From Ophiosphaerella korrae (Eukaryota; Ascomycota; Dothideomycetes; Pleosporales; Phaeosphaeriaceae), in assembly GCA_028456385.1 (NCBI GenBank), contig JALNQF010000191.1:1-64000 (forward strand): a stretch of 64,000 nucleotides of DNA, written 5' to 3'. Below, piece by piece: positions 57,460-64,000 of the stretch. Each line of letters begins with the position of its first letter. Position 1 is the first letter of the stretch. A program made the translations under genes and the position numbers. The notes under the pieces are model-generated. The model searched no databases. It was given only the letters and a program-made list of their open reading frames with translations, and had not been told where the DNA came from.

Positions 57460-57958
57460 GTTGAAGATATTTGTCGGCAATCTCTTCGAGCCAGCGCACG
57501 ACTTTTCGTGATTCCCTGGACAAACCTAAACTCACCAACGCTCTCGGCTCCGGCACCGTCTACTGAGACCTGAATTCGAGATGTTTTTCAGCATTTGATT
57601 ATTCATAGTCAAATGACAGAAAATCTACCACCGCCTGAGGGCGCTTCTCGCCGGCCTGCAATAATCGGATCAGTGACGATGCAGGGCTTACCGAAAGAGG
57701 AAGGGGGAAACGACAGTTTGGACCAATCGGCGTCGAAAGCGATGGGGCTACTGTTCACAATTGCGTCTTCCCGGCTTTTGGTTATCGATAAATAGCCATG
57801 CATTTAAGCTTGTGGCATTTTGGCGGCCAATCCTCCGCGGTCGCATGATTATTGTGGATAATGTCGAATGTGGTATGTAAATACAATCTCGAGAGCCTTT
57901 TGCTTCTGCACTTTGTGATAATTGAAGGGTTCTGCCTTTTCCTACTCTCTGCCTCACC
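57460..57958. promoter_or_regulatory. Divergent promoter of membrane protein and FAD oxidase
   Basis: About 500 bp between two divergent start codons; a place where the cluster regulator could act on both. Small open frames inside (57613-57795 plus and its complement) carry no motif. Confidence 0.45.
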
Positions 57959-59333
57959 ATGGGTGTCTCTAAAAGCGATTCCATTGTCATAATTGGCGGA
58001 GGTGCGTTCGGGCTTTCCACAGCACTCGAGCTTTCAAAACAAGGATACTCAAATATTACAATATTTGAGAAGGATGAGGAAATTCCATCGCGGTGGTCCG
58101 CCGCAAATGATCTCAACAAGATCATGCGCGTTGAGTACGAAGATGACTTTTACACAAATTTGGCAGTTGTAAGCTTTACCAAAGACCAAAAGTGCAGGGA
58201 AATAGCTAACTTGAATGAAGGAAGCAGCACACGCATGGCAAACACCCTTTTATGCACCTTACTTCCATCGTGTTGGCTACCTGAACTGCATGACCAGCAA
58301 AACACCTCAAAAAGCTGTGGATGCCTTAAAGCGGTTCCAGGCAGGTGCTGAAAGGCATCCAGAGATAAAACCATATGTTGATACCATAAACGGGCCTGAA
58401 GATATCAAGTCACTCTGCTGGCAGTTCAAGGGTGGTGAGCTGCCTGGTTGGAAAGGATATCTTTGTCGATACGACGGGTACGTCCACTCAGCAGATGCAC
58501 TACGCGGAATTTATCGCGAAGCGCGATCAAATGGTGTGCGATTCTACCTTGGCGATAAAGTTGGCGCTATTAAAGGGATTGTGTACGAAGGTACTGGACC
58601 GAGTAGGAAGAGCGTTGGAGTGAGATCAAAGATGGGAAAATTCCATCCAGCATCACTCGTCATTGTGGCAGTTGGAGCGGCGGCCACCAAAACCCTTCCA
58701 GAGCTCGGCAATGAAGTATCCGCAAAATCTTGGTCTGTTGCGCATGTGCGACTCACTGATGAAGAGACTTCCGCGCTTCGCGGTATCCCAGTAACCTACG
58801 CACGAGATCTGGGGTTTTTCTTCGAACCAGACTCAAAAACCAATTTGCTCAAACTGTGTCCAATGGGTGGAGGCTATATCAATACAAATCCTTCCACTGG
58901 AGTCTCAGAGGCGCCTACCGGTTTGAGTCGAGGCTTTGTACCGATTGAAGATGAGAGAAAAATGCGTGAGCTACTTCGCCAGACACTTCCATATCTTGCA
59001 AATCGACCCTTGGTTGAGAAGTCATTGTGTTGGTTTGCAGATACCGCAGATTCCGACTTCATAATAGATTACGTACCGCAGACCTCGTCATCTGTAATTG
59101 TTCTTTCGGGTGACTCGGGCCATGGTTTCAAAATGTTCCCGATCGTGGGGCGTTGGGTCAACAATCTACTCGCAGGGCCTGAAGGTGTACAAAGCATCAA
59201 GAGATGGCGTTGGAGGGTGCCCAAACCGAAAGCAAAGGGGGAGATATTCGATGACGATGTGAGCTGGAGACTAGGAGATGTGACAGAGTTAAGAGATATC
59301 CAAGCAAATGCTCCTCAGCTCGCAAAGCTGTAA
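57959..59333 (+). CDS. FAD-dependent amine oxidase (sarcosine/saccharopine/pipecolate oxidase family)
   Basis: Exons 57959-58168 and 58221-59333 (440 aa), 52-nt GT-AG intron. The dinucleotide-binding loop IIGGGAFGLSTALELSKQG is at residues 11-29, followed by the acidic EKD end; RWSAANDLNKIMRVEY is the family's flavin-site block. The Cys in KSLCWFADTADSDFIID is at the place of the covalent flavin Cys in monomeric sarcosine oxidase, and SGDSGHGFKMFPIVG is the C-terminal flavin block. Family members oxidise secondary amines such as sarcosine, pipecolate, saccharopine or Amadori products. No terminal SKL is seen (ends QLAKL), so a strict PTS1 is absent. Near proline dehydrogenase and P5CR, a cyclic or N-methylated imino acid is a reasonable substrate guess. 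Confidence 0.9.
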
Positions 59334-59446
59334 TCGGTTAGCGTAGAACAATCTGAGAAAAGTATGAGCACAAGCATCTAATAAAAAGATTGGTGCGATA
59401 TGCGATCATATTGACTGAAATACTCATATCCATTGGCCTTTCTTTA

Positions 59447-61895
59447 CTACAAGTGAGGATCCACCATCTGATAGTTATCCAATGTTGCGAATGACAACCA
59501 GTCTGTGCTTTCGAGGTCCATAGACTCCGCTACTGCCAATATCTGCTCTGCTGTCAAGTCATCGCCAAACCCACTCCCTTCGTCGCTGAGCCCCATGTAC
59601 GGTGGTGGCATAGAATCGTCTTGCGACATCAAAGCTACAGCCGAGTGATAACCGCCAGGGAAAGGCAACCTCAGGTTTGCTGGCTGAGTTCCAATGCCGC
59701 TACCGTGCATTGTTGATGACGGCGACGGTCGATGCTGGTTGAACAAAAAGTCTCTCAGCATTTCATCAAGTTTACGCAACTCGATCACTCGGAAAGCTGC
59801 GATCCTATTTCCGCTCGATGCCATGCTCTCCAGGAATCCATAGGCTTTATTGAGCCATGTTGATTGGTTGTCCAAGAGGCTAGCGTCAACAAAACGAATG
59901 AGAATGAGAACCATTGTTGAAACAAATAAGGAATCAAGATCCCACGGAAGGAAAGTTTCTAAGTAGCGTGAGATCAAGGGTAGCAGTACCGCAAAATCGC
60001 TCTTACCTAAGAGGCCTTGATCTTGCAAGCTTTCAAGTATATGAAGAATCTTTTGAGAAGCCTCTAATGACATATTCAAGAGTTGCCTGATCTTCGGCGA
60101 TGTGATCAAAGGTTCCACTTCGCGAGGTGACTCAAAGAATTTTTTGATGCAACAGAATAGGAGTGGCCTTGTTACTACAATGATGGTCTAGAGGACAATA
60201 TAAACTACTGGAGTTATTCAGGGTGCTTGTAACGAACCTGGTAATAAAGGAGGTGTAGGTGTGCTGGCATCCTTGCAATACCGCCGAAGCGATCATCTGA
60301 GTGTAAGGGAAATGATTGGCGGAGCTCCTGAGCGAGGGTTGTCAATTCATCGAGCACGGCTTTCATGCTAATGACGAACTTCTTACGCAGTCGGCCTTTG
60401 GCACCATAAACAGCTATGATCAAATGTATTAGTAATGCCATAAACAATACGAATACCGCCACGTACTTTTAGAGATCTCTGCATAGATACGAGCAAGTTT
60501 TATATGCATGACGAGTGCCTCGGCCCTCTGTTTTGAGTCTGGAAAACTTGGAAGTCGGCAGGTAATGTCGTCGTCTCGAATGTTTTGAGGTAAACCCATG
60601 AGGGACGTCATCTGACGGTCTAGGATGTATATAGTCCACCAAATCTTGCGGCAGCGTTGTACAAGTAGTTCGCCCAAGTCTGCCATGGGCATATCGGTGT
60701 GCATACCCTGTGCCAAAGCTATGCGCATAGCTTGGCCAATCGTTACGTGTGCGGCGTTTCGCGAATCCAGAGCTTGTAGATACAGTGAGATGCAGCATAG
60801 AATCTCAGTTGCCGCTACGGGTTCTCGGCATAGACGATTAGTATCTGGAAGAAGCTGTAAAGCCTGTACAAAAAAGTCTGCTCCTGGTGGCTTTGGGGCG
60901 TGATGTTTATTTTGTACGAATGTTTTGCCGAAGGCAATGATCAGTAAAAAATGAATATACCATAGAGTCTCTCGCCACGCCCTGCTCTCCGAATTGGAGT
61001 AAAAAGCATGCATGTTGGCTGTGAACTCTTTTTCATCAAACAAATGGACGAGCTGAGCGCAATGAAACTTAACGGCATTGACAAGAAAGATCGCATAATC
61101 CATACTGGGAATAATGGGACTGCCTGAATCCGGCAAACTTCGAGAGCCATCCCACGGAAGTTCGTATGCTGACCCATCAAATAATAGCTCAGCGCTTGGA
61201 AGAGGGGATTTGCGAATGTGCTGGTGAACTAAATTTAGGATCTGGCCATGAAACGACCAATTCGACGAAGTTCCAAGGTAAACTGGATGCTATGTTAGGC
61301 TCCTAGACTTTCATTCCCTAATGTCACTTACATGTTCTTCCAGTTGATGAAGACATGAATTTCGAAGATTCTATCATAGGATTAATGAGGTCTGCATCGT
61401 CTTGGTTTTGTCTGCTCCTCGGTGAACTCTCTCGTGTCTCACCAGGACTAGATCTATTGGCCGAATGTTGCTGCTCATCTGGAGATTCTCTCCGCCGACT
61501 CTCACGATTTTGTGGCTCCTGATTATCTCTACTAGCTGATTGTGTCTCCCCAACGTGTGAGGCATTTGGCAGGTTTTGCTCAAGCCTCGCGAGTTTTGTT
61601 TGCAGGTCGGACAGGTAACTAGATCGCTTAGCGGTCACATTTGGGTTCATAGAAAGTTGGAAATACCCTTGCGTTACTAAGACCTTGTTATCTCGATCAT
61701 CAAAGACACACCGCAAGTTTCGTTTGGTACAATTCGAACAGGGTTGCTGGCCAGAACATTTGATCTTTTGTCGCCTACATCGGGAGCATCTATTGAACAG
61801 CACAAAGTTTTAGATATATTTAAGAAATATAGGGGGAAAACGCACGCGTTTGATGATCTTTTGTTCACTCTCCGATGATCGCCAATCGTCGCCAT
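59447..61895 (-). CDS. Zn2Cys6 transcription factor
   Basis: Five exons, 61895-61846, 61789-61332, 61282-60467, 60413-60238 and 60187-59447 (746 aa); all introns 49-56 nt and in phase. The first intron splits the zinc cluster, which reads CSRCRRQKIKC then CSNCTKRNLRC (C-x2-C-x6-C-x5-C-x2-C-x6-C). A coiled-coil linker (LSDLQTKLARLEQNL) follows, then the fungal-specific regulatory domain: AHVTIGQAMRIALAQGMHTDMP and RKIWWTIYILDRQMTSLMGLP. The C-terminus is acidic (about residues 700-746) and may activate. It is the only regulator inside the putative cluster and is convergent with the FAD oxidase (113 bp between stops). Confidence 0.93.
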
Positions 61896-62968
61896 TTAGG
61901 CACTCTCAGACGCCGAAACAAGGGATCGAGAAGTATCAAAGTAAGTGACGACAATATTCAAATCTTGTACTATAGTAATGAGATAAATAAATTACAAGGC
62001 GTATTGAAATATTCATTAGGCGTACTAAGTCACCTAGGCTTCGGATGATGCGCGCTGAACTTGGGAGCTCGGTACGTGCGGGGAACGCGGACAATGGCGT
62101 AAAGCTTGGCAGCTATGAACTCTCAACACCGTTTTCCATGGGTTGATGGCTGCATCTTTTAGTCCACAAAGCCTTTATACGAAATTTTATTCAAACACAT
62201 AGATTTGCAGAACTATAGGGTTGAGGCGATCTTTCATGAACACGCGAGCGATAGATTGTTCATAAGTTCTCCGTGTGGCTCACTTTATTTGTATTCCTTC
62301 AAGCTGACGATCTCTGGAATCCACTCGTAATACTTATCAGCTGCAATGATATTGTGGCAGATTGAATCTGATTCCCAATGGCTTCGCCTAAAGCCAGGAT
62401 ATGGTCTTCACCCCAACTAAGTTCGACGTTTCCCCATCAAGCCTACCGGATATCTAGCCCGAATGTCAAGCGGAATGCTATCCGCGTGCACACAGATACC
62501 TAGACAGTAATATTGAGCTATTACCGCCATAGAGAGAGATCACGTTGAATTCTGTATAGAATACTATCATCTCAAGAAAGGTTGGCGATATAGAAGGGTC
62601 AAAGGGCGCAGCTTGATTGCCTTGGTTTTTCCTAAGAGGTTGGTTGTGGCTCTCGCGGTGGCTGACGTGTATCGCCACAGGTTACCTGATTGGTCTATCA
62701 ATGGGTACGCCATAGAAGCATACCTGGGTATGCCCTGGGCACGAGTCAGGTATGCACCAGGTAGTGGCGAAGGTTCGCCAGCTCTCGCCAAACCACATTA
62801 GATACTTCATGTCAAGAAATTTTGTGTAAAAATGGTCTACATTGGTTGCGAGTGATGTGGGAAGTTTGGTTATGGTGACCATAACCAGCTTCCAAGATCG
62901 GCATTTTTTGAATATACATCAAGTTCATGTGTCTGTCATTAAACGAAATTCAGCGTCATCGCTATCAA
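61896..62968. other. Intergenic, nothing recognised
   Basis: 1.1 kb; promoter of the Zn2Cys6 gene at the left and 3' region of the permease at the right. A possible short inverted repeat of GGTATGC/GCATACC type occurs near 62725-62760. Confidence 0.45.
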
Positions 62969-63974
62969 CTATTGTCCTATCTCTCTCCAGAACGTCGTTT
63001 GCGGTTCACTGAAGTTCTCCTCATACGCATCGATGACAGGCTTTTCCCAAACCAAATCAGCTTCAAGTGGCTTGATGAACTTAGTACGCTTAAACAACTT
63101 CCAACCAAAGAATAGTACTGGCGCAACAAGTACCATGAGGTAAAAAGTGAAAAAAGTGTCAAGAGACCAGCGTCCCGGGAGGAACACAGGATATCCATAA
63201 CATGTGACGACGCAAGTGAGAAAGATGAGAGCGATCCAGGCGGTCCATGGCTGGAAATGGGCGAAGTAGGGCATCGTGCGCCGGTTAAGACTCTGTGCCT
63301 TGCAGGCTCGGTAGAAGAAGAGACAAGTGATGCAAATCACAATATATTCAATAATCTGAGCTGCCGTGATGATATTTGTGAACCCGGTAAGTACCTTAGC
63401 ACTCCCGCTGGAAACGTTTAGGAAGCCAATGAAGGGTAACAAAATTATAATGCATAAGCAGTAGATAGGCATACCGGCCTTGGTACACTTTTTAAGAAAC
63501 TTCGGTGCGTGGCCATCGAGCATAAGGCTGTATAGTGAACGAGTCCCGTAGTATGTATATGCATTACCAGCGGAGAAGATTGAGGTGCAGAGGAGGGCAT
63601 TGGTCAAATGGGGAAGACCGTTGATGCTCAAATTTCTCATCGCAATGACATATGGTGAAGCTGCCGCAGTGCCCGCGCCCTCGGAGGTCCCACTCAGAAT
63701 ATCGAGGAGGGTTTTGTCGTTATATGGAATGACGATGCCGACACAAAACGCAAAGCCGATGAAGAAAATGGCGAAACGAATGTAGGTCACTTTAAAGGCG
63801 GTCTTGAGGTAGCGCCTCGGAAGTTTGACTTCTCCAGACAGCATAGACAGGTATTCGGGTCGAACGGCGGTAAAAGCAGCACTCCAGAGACAACCTAGGA
63901 AGCCTTCGAACCGATCAAGGTCCCCAGTGGAAATATACCCCGCGAAAGCACCTGGTTTGTTCCAATAGCGAAAC
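62969..63974 (-). CDS. Amino-acid permease (AAT/YAT family), partial at 5' end
   Basis: C-terminal exon of 335 codons; a stop lies just upstream in frame and CTAATAG...AAAG fits an intron acceptor, so earlier exons lie beyond the window. Marks of fungal amino-acid permeases: NKPGAFAGYISTGDLDRF, LGCLWSAAFTAVRPEYLSM with GEVKLPRRYLKTAF (the conserved E...P block after helix 6), FSAGNAYTYYGTRSLYSL, and DGHAPKFLKKCTKAGMPIYC. About six membrane helices remain. Plasma-membrane amino-acid/proton symporter; in the prn cluster of Aspergillus the permease PrnB plays this part, so proline or a related imino acid is a reasonable guess. Faces the Zn2Cys6 gene in the same direction. Confidence 0.9.
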
Positions 63975-64000
63975 TTTATAGACTATTAGCGTCACGGCAT

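Noticed and set aside
57613..57795. Small plus-strand frame in the divergent promoter
   Set aside because: 60 codons, no motif; the complementary strand is open as well, so chance is likely.

Overview
The window is nuclear DNA from a filamentous ascomycete (Pezizomycotina). The signs are many short introns (mostly 41-97 nt) with GT...CTAAC...AG signals, an AreA/NIT2 nitrogen regulator, a HET-domain protein, a DASH-complex Hsk3, a fungal Zn2Cys6 regulator, a RID/Masc1-type DNA methyltransferase, and secreted LysM and CBM1 proteins. A plant-associated Dothideomycete or relative would fit, but the class is inference only. All exon structures below were worked out by hand from splice signals, reading phase and remembered family motifs; no search was run.

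Left part (1-17.8 kb): a poly-G tract and a CACT microsatellite; a cytochrome P450; a DJ-1/PfpI protein; AreA with a very long upstream region; divergent HSK3 and a small membrane/coiled-coil protein; an MFS sugar/polyol transporter. Centre-left (17.8-35 kb) is gene-poor and more accessory: a decayed coding stretch, a two-module LysM secreted protein, a deoxyribosyltransferase-like protein, a HET protein, a PHO85/PCL-type cyclin with a long leader, a fungal relative of plant 'pathogen-related protein', and a compact PIP-kinase-domain protein.

Centre-right (37-53 kb) is denser: an SR/glycine-zipper protein, an F-box-like protein, the RID-like methyltransferase, MIC19 divergent from a GNAT acetyltransferase, a CBM1 secreted protein, a histidine phosphatase, and a C2H2 protein with a degenerate exonuclease domain.

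Right end (53-64 kb): a group that looks like a local amino-acid (imino-acid) catabolic cluster. It holds pyrroline-5-carboxylate reductase, proline dehydrogenase, an unknown multi-hydrophobic membrane protein, an FAD amine oxidase of the sarcosine/saccharopine/pipecolate oxidase family, a Zn2Cys6 regulator and an amino-acid permease cut by the window edge. The layout recalls the proline (prn) cluster of Aspergillus but has a different content (FAD amine oxidase and P5C reductase, and no P5C dehydrogenase seen). This is the best candidate for an undescribed system here. A second curiosity is that one intron in the P450 gene and one in the methyltransferase gene fit the conserved proteins best with a GG instead of AG 3' splice site.
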